From: Protonemura montana
Taxonomy: Eukaryota; Arthropoda; Insecta; Plecoptera; Nemouridae
Direction of reading: 5' to 3'
NCBI GenBank assembly: GCA_947568835.1
Contig: OX387607.1
Span: forward strand, 11,423,701 to 11,487,700
DNA: 64,000 bases
In this document: one piece after another, positions 35,771-48,080 of the stretch
How positions within the stretch are numbered: position 1 is the first letter of the stretch
Layout of the letters: the number at the start of each line of letters is the position of its first letter
Translations under genes and position numbers: made by a program
The notes under the pieces: generated by a model
What the model saw: the letters and a program-made list of their open reading frames with translations, nothing else
The model's database searches: none
What the model was told of the DNA's origin: nothing

Positions 35771-37486
35771 ACAACTAAAGGCTAATAAACAAATTATTCA
35801 CTAGTTACCTGGACTATTCAGCGATTTTTTTAAAGGTGTAGTTAGCTTTTGACTTGATCTAAGAACAATTGATTTCAAAGAAGTCTTACCCCTATTCTGC
35901 TACTTTTTTCAGTAAAATTGTATTAGTGACATGAGAGAAACATAATTTTTTCTTTGTCACAGTTTTTACAGCTGGGATTCTTAAAATCCTAATTTAATCT
36001 CATTTCATTCCACTAGAAAAATGTTAACATAAAGAGGTCCTGGATAACCCTTAAGTCGTGATAATTTTACATGATCATAAAAACAAGACGATCGTGTGAA
36101 ATGACATTTTTGAAAGAAAATCGCGTTTTTGCAATTATTTCACGAATTATCTTCACGGTTCGCTACGTTGTTGTGTAGGTAAGCAAGACTTTCAAGTCTT
36201 AAAGAAGCCTCTTCTCAGTAAAACAACACATTTCCCGAGCAAACATAAATCTCGAGGGGTCCATGTGAGGTCTCGAGATGATTGGGTTTATCGTCAGACG
36301 CATGTGTGTGTATGGTTCGTTTTACGAACAGATAAAAATAATTTTTTGATTGAACCACACACCGCTTCCCGAGCGGAAATCTGCAAAACTTTGAAAAATC
36401 CACGTTTTCAATTTTCTCTGTGATTGACAGTTAGGATCCACATGCTTTAGAGATCAATCAGGGTGGCTGTGCACTCGAGATCGTTTAGCGTTGCGTTTGT
36501 TCTCGTTCCACGGCACACCCAATATTATAGGATTTGCTGTTTTGCGACCGGCTCAAGTGGTATTCCCCTTCTGTTCAGATCTTTTGTACTTTCACGGAAT
36601 TAGAGTTTGCTGTTTTGACGCCAACGTATATACCAGAGAGCGGTGAAATTAATAACAGGCGTTTGTCATATGTCTTTGTTAATCGTGCTCAAACGTCTAA
36701 ACTCAACGGCGACAATTCAAAGTTTGGACCAAAAAAAAAAGAGCAATAAAAAAGTTTTACCAGAATCGTTCCTCCATTTTAACGTCCAAAACCGGTGCTG
36801 AAATATGGCAATCATTTCTTAAAGACGACAGCTCGGGTGGCAAATATAAAACGAATGCGATTCTCCGTAAATTTGACGTTATCAAAATCCGAAAGATTCA
36901 TTACTTTAAGCTTTTCGTCTGCGCGTGAGCACATTCGAGCTGCCGATCTCATATTTTATGAAAAGCATGGTGACGGTGATCGGCGGAGCAGAGAAAATTA
37001 CTAAATTTCCCACCGTGTTGATCGGAATTTTGTCTAGGAAAAACTTTTTAATCTCGCGTCATCTCCCTCTTTTATTTTTCTCTTTTCCTCCATCTCTTTT
37101 CCTGAGAGCAACAAAGGGTGTTGGCGTAATCTTCGATAATCTTAACTTTTTCTTCTGAGATGGGCGCCACGTTTGCGCGTCACGGTCTTCGGAAAAGTTT
37201 GGTATGAACAAGAAGCGACTGCTGACGGCGATTGCAGAATGGCGAACGCAGTGAAAGGGACTGGCTCTTGTTTTGTGTTTCAGTTCAAGTCACAGAAACA
37301 TTTTTAATACCACTTCGCCATCTCTTATCTATTCTCTGGTGTCATTTCTAATGGATTAAGGCAGGATTTAGTAACGAGGGAGGTATGACTTGAATAAAAG
37401 CTAGATAGTAACCGTTATTTGCCTTTAATACAGTAGGTTTACTTGCAAAAAGTGTATTTCATGTATAATATACTGACCCAACCAAA

Positions 37487-37745
37487 CGGTTTGAAGTGTT
37501 GGAATAACCGGTTGTTTTGAGATCACCAAAGTTAAGCAACACTGCTCTGGGTAAGCTTTTGCATGGATGACCATCATATTTATGGCCAGTTTCGTTGGTG
37601 GAGAGGTTGGAGGGCTAAACTTACGCACATAACTTTAAATTAATTTGCTTTACAATCTCTCGACATCATGGATTTGTGGATGAATCCTTTTAATCGAGTT
37701 GTTCCGTCCTTCGAGAAGGACTTTAAACCAGTGGTTATCCAGGTT
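37487..37745 (+). repeat. 5S-rRNA-derived SINE, head and body
   Basis: The head includes GAGATCACCAAAGTTAAGC and GGATGACCATCATATTTATG, close to animal 5S rRNA in order and wording. The body includes CTCTCGACATCATGGATTTG and TTCGAGAAGGACTTTAAACC. It is truncated before the tail. Confidence 0.75.
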
Positions 37746-38647
37746 CTCTTTGTTTATTTATTTTGTGAATTCTCATCTTCGAAACATTATTCTTCCAAAA
37801 ATCCATAAATAAAGCCCCGGTTTTTTCAAGAAAAACTCACCGTGTTTCGTCTCCGAAATCAGTTCTTAAGTTTGCGATCATCTCGGAGATCAAGTCCCAT
37901 AACCTAATTAAACTTGTGTACAACTAAAATCTAAGAAAACTAGAGATGCATTAGAAAACTTGCTACACAAGAGTTTTTTGCTCAAGATATGAAAAAAAAA
38001 ATGACTCGACGCGAGGATGAGAAAAGTTGGCCGTCACGAAATGCCAATTAAATTTTCTCGTCTCGTCGCTGGCAAACTTTCGTGAATCTAGACGAGACGT
38101 TAACACCATTTTGCCATGGCTATGCAAGATAATTGCTCTATCTCTATCTCCTTATCTTTCTCACTGCGCTCTCTTGTGCTATCAATCTCTCGTCCTGGTT
38201 CACCCAATGCAAGCTGCATTTCTTTGCAAGCGCCGATATTTTTACTCTAGACCAAAAAGGTTTGCCACAGCTTTTTCAAAAATTTGTTTGAAATGTTTTG
38301 TTTCCTGAAAAGTGTTGTAAAATATCGAATTTAGGACCCGTGAAAGAGATTTGCTCGAAATTACATGTTATTTACCTTCACTTACGTAATGAGTATTTAA
38401 TATAACTGTATTTAAAAGGAATCTACCACTTATTTGAATACGGTAGAAAACCTTAAGATTTTAAACCTTAATTTCTTATGTTTCTTCAGGGCTTCAATAA
38501 CTGTGTTAAAAAACAGTTTGGCTCGCTTAACTGGAGAAGTCCTGTTGTTCACTTTGTACGTAACTTTGGAAGGTAGATTTATCCAGAAGTTCTCTTGGTA
38601 CTCCCCTAGAGGAGAATGCTTTCCTTCCCAGTTTTCTAGGTGAAGTT

Positions 38648-38735
38648 AGGTTTATTATCGTCATCATCCACTCATTCACCAACGCCACAAGGCCTGTTGT
38701 CAAAACAGTGCGTCGTTAAGCCCAACACAATAATC
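38648..38735 (+). repeat. Tail fragment of the 5S-derived SINE
   Basis: CATCATCCACTCATTCACC followed by GGCCTGTTGTCAAAACAGTG and CGTCGTTAAGCCCAACAC matches the tail of the full copies. No head is present. Confidence 0.65.
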
Positions 38736-39414
38736 ACAGTCTAAATAAATATCTTAATTTCCTTCAAAGATGCCTGCTACAAAATTTCTTCTCTATCTAC
38801 CTATTTTCTGATAAGTTTCTCTCTCAGATGATTGCAAAAAAGCATTTCTTTTAAAACAAGAACTCACATAGCTGTGAAAATTAAAGAGAAAAATCCCATA
38901 AATCACAAATCGTTTCGCTGAAAACTTTTCTTTCGTCGCGAGCCACCCCATCAATTCGTGTTACCTCTCACTTCATTACCACCCTGGCTCTGGCTTCGAA
39001 CTCGGCACTTCACCGAGCGGCAACACCGAGTGAAATTACTTAATTATCGTGCCCAAGGTCCACATTGTACAGGACTCTATTGAACTGGCTGGCCCACCCC
39101 GTCAAGGGTATTCAAATAGCAAGGATAATGGCGATGGCTTTAGTGTCTTGTCTTTACATAGTTGCGACCACCAGATGGCTATGAGTCGTCCATGCTGTTA
39201 TGCGATCTTGCCACAATAGTTAATTTTTTTTTTGATTTGTGGTGTTTTATGACGCATTATTTTGACACCGGGCCCTTTTGGAACTGGTTAAGTGGCTTCT
39301 GTGAATTATTGGATGATGATGAGGAAGGAGATGAACTAAGACCAGCGTAAAAGTGAGGAGGAGTAACGTTAGTTACCCGTTAACGTTAGTACTAGTTAAA
39401 TTAGTAAACCACTG

Positions 39415-39652
39415 ACCCTAAGACCCTTCTGAAGGACGGTTTCACTCGAACAACATGATTTCTCCACTAATCCTTGCTATCAAGAGGTAGATTTGCAATG
39501 CAATTCAAGTGTTGTACTCACTTCTATCCCGCTAATCTCTCCCCTGAACAGACCTGGCCATGTGTTTGATGGTAACCCATCTAATACATGATCCAGCGCA
39601 GTGTTGCTTAACTTTAGTGATCTTCCGGTGTTTCCAGCAAGCCAACCATTCG
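39415..39652 (-). repeat. 5S-rRNA-derived SINE, body and head
   Basis: Contains TTCTGAAGGACGGTTTCACTCGA-type body sequence, then a head with TGATGGTAACCCATCTAATAC, GCGCAGTGTTGCTTAACTTTA-type 5S sequence and a closing GGTGTTTCCAGC. The tail is eroded. It lies in inverted orientation 1.7 kb from the copy at 37487. Confidence 0.75.
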
Positions 39653-41957
39653 ATAGATTTTTCGAAATACGAATTTGAAGTTGTCAAGGTTCTTATTCAC
39701 CCTTAAAATATTTTTTTTTCCGAAACTTCTACCCTTTCCATTCTGCAGTTTTGAGCCACCAATGGCACACTGCTCTGTAATTTGTTATACTTTCTGGCAC
39801 ATAGAACAGAGCCAGCACGTTTCTTTGCCGACATCATATTACCAAAGATAAGAAATACGAAAGTCGTTGAATTGGAATTCACCACAGAGCTATTAAGTGA
39901 TCAACTTTAGATATTTATTTTGTCATGCGTATTGGAAGAAGAAAGTTACCGAACGCCAACTTTAGAAGTCAGTACCCACTTTGCGAACGTGAAACATTTT
40001 CTTTGGAAATGCGACCTATTTATAAGTTTCTTGTTTCAAACAGTGCGGTAATACAATTAAGAACAGCCCACACATTCTATGTTTACTTATCGGCTTTGAG
40101 CAAACATACAAAGTCGTGGCACAGCTAAGATCACTAAACGCCTCCATAACAGTTATGTTTTCACCGTAAGCGTCAACCAATTTTTATCAATTAATGTATT
40201 TTTAGATCTTAAGATTTTTCCGAGAATTTAAAAAGCTTAAAACCGCTTTTTCATGGCCACGGACTCAAGTTTTAAATAAAAAACGAAAGGTATTAAATTT
40301 CATTTGAGTCGTAGTTTCCGTTTGGTGTGTAAATAGAAATGAAACAAAAACAATTTGAGTAAGTGAAATAGTTGAGATGACATAAATAAAATATCAAAAA
40401 TAACATAACATTATGATATTAGAGACGTTTTTTTCCGAGGGAAATAATCCACTATAAGCGCGTCACAGACATACAGTGTGGAATCATGTCAAGCAAACAC
40501 AACAACGGCGTCGTCCCTACACGTGTCCACAACGCCTCCACGTCGCCTTGGGGCTGCGCGACACAGATATTCCATTCAGAGTGCTCGCACCATCGGCGAG
40601 GGGTTCCCGTTCAGGAGACCACGCGGCAACAGGATCGATACGATGGAATCGGCGTGGTGCTACAGAACTGCATTGTCTGGAAGCAGCACATTGGAGTATT
40701 CATGGATATCTTGAATCGGGTTGCCTGGATACAAACGCACGTGCGCCAGAGATGAGTACGCAGTGCGAATAATGCATTATGATAATTGTTGTGTCAACAA
40801 TTTCTACTGCGCAAATTGTTGGTCGACAAAATATACGAGTAAAAATAATTTTCTTTTTGATTTGATCAAAACACCAGCTATTATGAATTGCTTTGAAGCA
40901 CAGTTCCGTACCTCCGATTCAAAGTTTTGCTCCAAATATTTGTTGAGAAATGTTATTGCCGGAATAAAAGTCCGCTCAAACCGTAAAATAAATTGCGTTC
41001 ACAAGTAGGTTTCATTTCTATAAAATTGCAATCCCATGTTTTTTGTAGCATTCTGACTCGTGCATCACGAATACGGGAGAGCCTGTCCCGTTTCCACCGA
41101 TAACCAAAAGTCGCGAGCTACGTGGCTTCCCGTTGTTCGTTGTTAGCAGTTTTCTCTGAAACTCGATAAAATATTATTAGGCACTGCTCCATTTCTCGTC
41201 TCTTTAGTTAGATTGACATGCAAGGTAAATACCGTAAAAGTGAAAAATTTGTGATATTTCTGAAAATATGATATTGCTTTGAAAAAAGATCACTACTTTT
41301 ATTTTGGAAAATGAAGCACGTAGTAGCAACTACTTTTTTTTGTCAAGTCGCAGCTTCATCAACTTTTTCGGAAGCATCCAGGTGGCCAGAAAAAAATGTT
41401 AAGTCCACCCTGGGTTTTGTCCATCTCCTTACAAAAACAACCGTCATCGCATCACCAGCCACCGTCCCCCAGATCGACGCCGTTCACGCGTCATTGCCAT
41501 GACAGAGTCGAAGAATAGTGGGCGCACCAGGGACTGACTTTATTACCTCCACACCAACGCATCCCGGCAAACACGGAGGCCGTGTTTTTATTTTCGATTT
41601 CCACCGTCGTCGTCGTTTTCCCGAGCGGGAATTGCCGAGCGGGAATTGTACGCCGTGCGTTCTTGAAAAATGATGATTGGCGTTTCGATGATGCCAATAT
41701 GGAGGCGACCGAGTGATGCGAGGCTCCCTTGTCGGGGACCTAAGGGTCGGGCAGTGGGAGAGGCGTCTGGAAGGCTTGGAAATAGACACTGAGAGTTGTA
41801 TTTTCTTGCTGTTAGTATCCTACTGATCATTTTGCGGATGTTTGCTCAATGTGTGACCTTGAAAAGCTATCTGATTGGCTGTTTGCGTCTTAATTGTTTT
41901 GAAGAATTGGTATTTTATCTCGCACATATCATAGATATGATCACAATCATATAATAG

Positions 41958-41985
41958 AAAGATAGATAGATAGTTAGATAGATAT
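41958..41985 (+). repeat. (GATA)n microsatellite
   Basis: GATAGATAGATAGTTAGATA and following units, about six imperfect repeats, with a duplicated ATATGATCA on both sides. Confidence 0.85.
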
Positions 41986-43163
41986 GATCATAGATGGATC
42001 ACAATTTAAAATAATTTATTTTCTTACTATTAAACAAAATAAGTTCATTGAAAACTACTTTTCTCTTTGAGACAGACCTTGTCTGTCAAAAAGTGTTCAG
42101 GCCTACAGTATGTGTTTTAAATCTCATAGATATGTTAAAGAATACATTCCTATTAGCTGTTTATATGCTTAAAGAGGAATTATGTGATTTTCGAATGGCC
42201 TGCACCAGGGCAGATTAAAGACTTGCTCGATGGCGCCATACTTTCCACAGGGTTTGCACCAGCTTTGAGCGAGGAAACTCTCACCCGAACACGTGATCAC
42301 TAGCTGTCAGTGCATTTAGTTGTTTTTCAATTGCATTGTCGCAATTCTCAGAGCAAGAAAAGTTCACCGGGAGCGACCCGATAGCGAGAAACTCTGCCAG
42401 TCGAACACGCAGATCGCTCCAGGTGCACTGGGATAGCAAACTTGCTGAAATGTATCAAATATATTTTCTCATCCTGTTTGAAAATCAACCAAATTCAAGT
42501 AAAATCTACAAAGAGCATACAAAAAGTGTTTGTAATATTTTTGAAAACATTTTCTTACAGTGTATATATTTGAGACAATTGTGTTGGGTAATGTTTTTCC
42601 AAGAACTGTCAGCCTAGAAGCAACGATATTTCTCCAGCACTGGCTTTTACTTTCCACGTACTCTTCACACTCGAATTCAGAAGCAATCATCTGATTGCCG
42701 AGACACCGTGTTATAACATTCCACGACGTGAATTCAGTAACACTGTCCTTGGAAACCAAATCGAGACAACTGCAAAATAAGCAACGTGCCAGCCCCGATA
42801 ATCGTATAATCGAGTTGATCGGGACGCATTTTCATCGAAAGAATCTACGTCAATATAAAAAAGGGCAATACTATATATATTTTTTTTTTCTTGAAAGATG
42901 ACTCCGATAGAAAAAATGCCTGTATTAAATATTCTCGTTTTGAACGTATGTTTTAGTTGGATACCTAGATCGTAACGCATTCTCTGGTCATAGCGCTTAT
43001 GTAAAAACCAGTGCATGTGTTCGATGTTGAGTTCAATTTTCGATGATTTTTTAGAAGCTTACATATATTAACTGTTGTGAAACCCCAAAGAAAATGTTTC
43101 CTTCAGTATAAACATAATACCAAATTTTAGTTCTAACCATGAACCATTTGTTGTGCCAAACAG

Positions 43164-43385
43164 ATGAGTTCTGCGAGGAGTTTCCTCACAACCTACTTCC
43201 AACGCCCGGCTACTGGATCGAGTGTTCCCGTCAGAAAATCGCCTCCGACACGATATGGGACGAGTCCGAATCCGAGCATGAGCTGCAAGAGGGCGATACC
43301 AGCGGTGAGACGACGATGTCGAGGGGACGCACCGATGTCACCGAGGACAACGGTGGAGAGGACGGCGCGGGATGCGATGGACAGG
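43164..43385 (+). CDS. Rap1GAP: Coding exon upstream of the RapGAP domain (GYWIE motif)
   Basis: The exon is 222 bp, acceptor CAAACAG and donor GGTAATTG, phase 1 at both ends, encoding about 74 residues. The start, DEFCEEFPHNLLPTPGYWIE, contains the GYWIE-type motif that precedes the catalytic domain in Rap1GAP proteins; I know this from vertebrate Rap1GAP and have not aligned it. The rest is acidic and rich in Glu, Asp, Ser and Gly, probably disordered. Rap1GAP proteins switch off Rap1 by speeding GTP hydrolysis, acting at membranes and junctions. An in-frame ATG at the acceptor is an unlikely start, because the frame reads through it in another register. The exon can be skipped without a frameshift. 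Confidence 0.78.
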
Positions 43386-43933
43386 GTAATTGAGTTTGTA
43401 ATATTTGTATGATGCATTCCTGTGACCTACCTTATAACCTTCCGATGCAAAACTAGGTCGTTATTTAGAAACCTGAAGCGAAACTGTCAGGATAGAGTCG
43501 GGGTTGAAAGGGATATTAGGTATTGGAGCTAGATCTGCTTTGAGGGCTGCGTCCAGGGAGCCATGGGTTAATGATGTGTACAAGCTGGGTCTGCTCTGCG
43601 AGCTGCGTTCAGGAGCTTGTGGTGGAGGAGCCGAGTCTGCTCTGCGGGCTGCGTTGAGGGGCTAGTGGTGGAGGAGCCAAGTCTGCTTTGCGGGCTGCGT
43701 TCAGGGGCAAGTGGTGGAGTAGCAAAGTGTGCTCTGTAGATTTTTTCCAGGGCACGAGGTAGTTACCATCCTGATTACCACCTTGGGTCCTACGACAACC
43801 TTAGTGTAGAGCCGCTCCCCCTGTACGATGGAGTATAACTTCAAAAAAAAATGCTAATCATCTCTGTATTGACAAGTTTCAGTGACCACTTAACCTTGCT
43901 AACGCCTCCGATCCCTGTTTGCCCCTCTTGCAG
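43386..43933 (+). other. Intron 3 (548 bp) carrying the minisatellite
   Basis: GT at 43386 and a strong acceptor after a pyrimidine tract (TTTGCCCCTCTTGCAG). About 40% of it is the 46-bp repeat array at 43523-43755. The remaining sequence has no recognised feature. Confidence 0.8.
43523..43755 (-). repeat. 46-bp minisatellite, second array
   Basis: Well-formed units start at 43619, 43665 and 43711 (46-bp period), reading GTGGTGGAGGAGCCGAGTC, then TGCTCTGCGGGCTGCGTT. Two degraded units precede them. The reverse complement equals the unit at 10159-10335, so this array lies in opposite orientation to the first. Confidence 0.88.
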
Positions 43934-44186
43934 GATCGTCCAAGTACGACGGTCTCTGTCTGTTCGAGGACGACGAGCTTGACGATGAGCTGCCGCGCAA
44001 GAAGACGGCGATCGAGGACGCGTGGGAGAAGAACCAGGGCTTTGAGTTAACGTCGGTCGAGCAGGAAACGTACGAAAAGTACTTTTATGGCAGCGAGCAT
44101 TGGAACTACTTTACCAACGACGAGGACCTCGGTCCAGTCATTCTCAGCATCAAACAGGAGACGATCAACGGGCGCGACCAGTTCCG
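43934..44186 (+). CDS. Rap1GAP: Coding exon: start of the RapGAP catalytic domain
   Basis: The exon is 253 bp, phase 1 to phase 2, about 84 residues. It begins with an acidic linker ending in [20 protein letters not shown]. The domain then opens with [20 protein letters not shown] and [10 protein letters not shown]. The pattern (F.G.EH.NYF..DE.LGP..LSIK.E) is the hallmark opening of RapGAP domains in Rap1GAP, SIPA1 and GARNL3. The exon ends in the INGRDQF turn before the next beta strand. The next exon supplies the first base-completed codon, CGG (Arg). The donor is CGGTGAGTC. This is the strongest evidence for the gene's identity. Confidence 0.9.
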
Positions 44187-44732
44187 GTGAGTCAAATATC
44201 ATCTTATTCTGCCATACTAATGCGTAAAGTTGTCCTATTATGCAATTTTAAGCGGTTAAGAAATCAGAAGTGTGTTGAAAATTATTTAAATGTGCCAAAA
44301 GTGGCACATCCGATCCGGTCGGATATACAAGCTTTGAAAAATACACCTGCGAACTGCAGTGAAATGCTTTTGTTTTTTTCACTAACCTTACTGTTATAAC
44401 CATCTGTTGTTTCTTTGAAAAATTGTTTTAAAAATTGAATTCTGTGCGTAAACATGTCACTGCAATATTACAATTTCAGTGCCAAATACGCCCTCTTTAA
44501 TATTTCGTTTCTTTATTACTCGGTCTCCTAGCAACAGCAGGGGTAGTAAAGTAATAAGAGCCAGTTCAGTGTGGCAGACGCTGGAGTTCTTCTCAAATGT
44601 GCTGAGCTCTGTGGAAAAGATATGTAATTAGGTAGACCAGCAAAATATCTTGAAAATAACCGTCTGTTTTAGAAGTATTAGAATGCGACGTGAATAAAAA
44701 GGTTGCGTGGATAGAAAAATGTAACAATTGGT

Positions 44733-44748
44733 CCCCCCCCCCCCCCCC
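44733..44748 (+). repeat. Oligo-C tract (16 C)
   Basis: Uninterrupted C run followed by TCCACCCACAC. Confidence 0.95.
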
Positions 44749-46997
44749 TCCACCCACACAAAACAAACCCACGTTGTTTGCAGCGTGGAAAACGTAGGCG
44801 TCATTTGTTTTCCAATCCTAATTAAGCCAAGCACGGCCATCTAAAGAATGGCATGTCTACCGTCACTACCACCGCGATGTTGCTGACATCCATAGCGTAG
44901 AATAGTCTATTTAGGTAGCCGCGAGCCGTGGAACGAACAAATGCCAAATATATATATTTGTCCAAATTCAATTGAACACTAATAATTTATCCAGCGTCCT
45001 ATGGATTTCACATCTACTCGAATCCAGTTCGGCTTTCAGTGCCAGGATAAAGAAAATAATAACGTCTATTCTTACACTGGGGGAATTTTTCTTCAGTCTG
45101 TCGAAACACATTTCTACGTCCCACTCGTTCTTTCTCTCTCACTCTGTCTCCATTTTACACCCACGCATGTTACACGCATCTAAAAAGAAGTATCTATATT
45201 GGGGAAAATCACGGCCTCATTTATCCATCTACCACGAAGCGAGCACAAGTCGTTGGTTCGGCGATAAAACCCAATAAAATCACGGACCCCCCAACGTCTT
45301 AATAGAGAGGAAAATACCTCTTTTGTTTTTTCTTTCCGGTGGATAAAGGGAATACGCGTTTTCCACTCTCCGTTCAGGGCTAATAGAAATAAGTGCAATT
45401 AGGAGGCCGTGAGTGGAAAGTGTTCCCCTCCCCCTTCCACAAAGAACAGTGGCGACGGTGAGGGAATCCATGAAGCCGTTTGAGTGCAATAGACGCCACT
45501 TGTTGTCAAGACTAGTTATTCGTTTGAGCGCTAGGTTTTTGCAATGTCAAGCAAATATAATTAATAAAATAGACAAAAATACATTTATTTGATTGCAGGG
45601 ATTGCTTAAACTACGAAGGCCAATGAGATGTTATTGGTAATTATCTTAAATTAAAAAGGCATTGAAATATTGTTTTTATCTACGTGCAAGGTTTCACAAC
45701 GTGCTCAGCTCGTGGACACAGAATGAGTTACAACAATTGCCATGGTGACCTCCTGTCACTTGCAGTGACATAGTTAAGTTTCTGTGAGTTAAAAGTTAAA
45801 CTCGGGGTTAAAACTTATTGTTATTTACTGGTTTATTTACTGGTTTTTCAAAATGCAATGTGCCGAACACAATAACAATACAGCCAGAAAATACGAGCGC
45901 AAAAAGTACATTTACTTAAAAAAATGCAATACCATCTTACCAACCGACTTAAAGAACTTAATGAAACCGTCAACTATAGGAAGAAGAAAGTTTAGGATAC
46001 TATGAGCTTAAACATTCCGTAACGTGGGTACTTTGGATTCATTGAACCCTTCTTCAGACTCTGTACTTGAAATCCACTCAGCCCATGACCATGGGTGAAC
46101 GTCGTCATGCTGAAATTTAACCGTTAACTACAGAAATCTGTCTGATTTTCTGTTACAATCTAGACAGCAGAGTTCAAGCGCAAAAATTAAACAGTCGCTA
46201 TAGGTATTTGTCAAAGTAGTGTTAGTTCAACTATTTTACCTAATGTAAAAAATTGTACGTTAAGTTCAGGTATGGCGTGCGTTAAAGAGCACTCCCCTGC
46301 GCCACTGGCTTGTGGGTAAAAATCCTCCTGGCTCGGATTTTTTCGGGATCTCGTAGACCGAGACTAGGCAGCAGTAATCACGTTGCCGTAAAGAGCGACG
46401 TTCTCTTTTTCTCTGAGATGTATACACTTAGTAGAGACCTGGGTGATAGTGGTAGGGTGGGGGTAAGGGAGCAAGTTGTTTTATGTTGATGCTTGACTAA
46501 CAAGTAGTGCAGGTTAATAGAGATGCAAAGAAAAATGTATTTTTTTTTTCCTCATTGAAATGATATGGAAATAAAGTAGCTATTTTAAATTGTCGCACCA
46601 AGGTTTACTTACTTAGAAAAAGTGAAATATTTCACGTCAACGATTTCAATCCAATCAATTTCCACGCTGCTAGAGAATCGCGATTTCCAGTTTATTTTTC
46701 TTTAGAATTAAGTGACAGCTCAACGAGCTTTCTTGATTTCACTTTAAAATGCCGCCTGGATACTTTGCTCGTTCAGCACAAAGCAAAGAATTCTAGAAAA
46801 TTCTAGAAAAATGATTGACGGTTTTCCACGAACACCCGCTCGTGAGAAAGAGAGACCAAGAGAAAGCATAAAACGCTTGCATTACAAAAAAAAAAATGCG
46901 AAGAAAACCGCACTCGACTGTCGGAAAAGCGAACCGCGAATCGGAAAAACTCCGACAGATTGACAGGAAAATATCGCGCCGACTTCCCCCTCCCTTA

Positions 46998-47014
46998 CCC
47001 CCCCCCCCCCCCCC
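46998..47014 (+). repeat. Oligo-C tract (17 C)
   Basis: Uninterrupted C run preceded by CCCCCTCCCTTA. Confidence 0.95.
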
Positions 47015-48001
47015 ACATTCCTCAAGACAGCTCTTTCCACTTTTGCTTGGCAAGTTCTGAGGAAATCAATGGCAGCCAAAGACATGCAAATTACAAGGGG
47101 AAAACCAGGGGAGTGAGAATCGCTCGGTTTAATGTGTGAACAAGATTCCGTCCACAAGAAATCTATATGAATCAGCACATAGAAACTTTTCATATTGTTG
47201 TGTGTTATGCAGGTTTTCCCAATAATATGCCACATTCTGGGACCAGCAATCAGTCATAGTTCTTTAAAAGTTTTTAATGAGAATTATTTTGTGCAAACAC
47301 AATAAATAATGTACCAAAAATAAAGAGAACCAGTTAATTAGAAGATGCTACTTAACAGGTTTTTATAATTTTGAGAATGTGGCTTGCACTATTCGAAAAT
47401 GAAGATTTTTTTTGTTTAACTTGTGTTTCCTCTATTGAAATTAAATCAGCTGTCCCCTTTTATTTATATATTTACAAACAAATTAACTAGGAATGGTGTT
47501 GTTAAAACGAGCTAACCAGAAGCAAGGTATCGAGCCAGCGGTGTCCGTGTGAATCGCACCACTGCCTTCTGAGAGACTTCTCGACCAGTGAAAACAACTC
47601 CACCTCGCGGTTCTAGCCAAGCTATCGCATTTTGTTTGCTCAAGTTGCCTGTTAGGTTTTCGCTCGGTTTGTTGGCATTTCCACTCTAGAAATCTAATTA
47701 GTCGCAATGTAAGTTCACTAACTTGTGCGGCTGGCCCTTAACTAGTACTTGGTCAAGTTTAACTTGGAGTTCGCTTAAACATTGTGTAATGCCAATTACT
47801 GTAATGTTATGCGATTCGCCTGGACTTAAGTGGCACATGACCATCCTAATTAACGGCTACTTAGTGGTATCCAATTTGCGTAGATTTTTTTCATGTTTCC
47901 AAAACATTTCGTTCCTCAAAGAAATCACAGTCCACTTGGATGGCCAAATTTCTTCAAACACTGTGATAGCTCCTCTTACCTTACGCTTAAGTTGTTATGT
48001 A

Positions 48002-48080
48002 AATCATCATCCTCGTAATTACCCATTCATTCACCAACAAAAAAGGCTCGTTGTCAAAAAAGTGCATCGTTAAACTCGAT
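48002..48080 (+). repeat. Tail fragment of the 5S-derived SINE
   Basis: CATTCATTCACCAAC, GGCTCGTTGTCAAAAAAGTG and CATCGTTAAACTCGATAT match the tail seen at 38648-38735 and 50760-50830. Confidence 0.6.

Larger units (their letters stand above)
22032..43163 (+). other. Intron 2 of the RapGAP-like gene (21.1 kb)
   Basis: GT at 22032 and AG at 43162-43163. It contains SINE copies (22152, 35370, 37487, 38648 and 39415), tRNA-like repeats (25540-25870, 28680-28745), oligo-C and oligo-G tracts (30163, 25138), a foldable 70-bp inverted repeat (26182-26251), several CTCF-like motifs, a dispersed repeat (33765-33900), a possible promoter or first exon (33240-33535), and a GATA-type microsatellite (41960). 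The rest is AT-rich sequence in which I see no gene. Confidence 0.6.

Noticed and set aside
38981..39070. tRNA-like segment with GTTCGAAGCC on the - strand
   Set aside because: Only the B-box-like core fits. No D arm or acceptor stem could be formed.
40486..40755. 89-residue open frame overlapping two other + strand frames
   Set aside because: Three overlapping frames in one GC-richer patch suggest base composition, not coding. No domain was recognised.
46270..46430. Possible further SINE (GCGTTAAAGAGCACTCC and following)
   Set aside because: The wording recalls SINE heads of other invertebrates, but there is no second copy in this window and no clear box A or box B.
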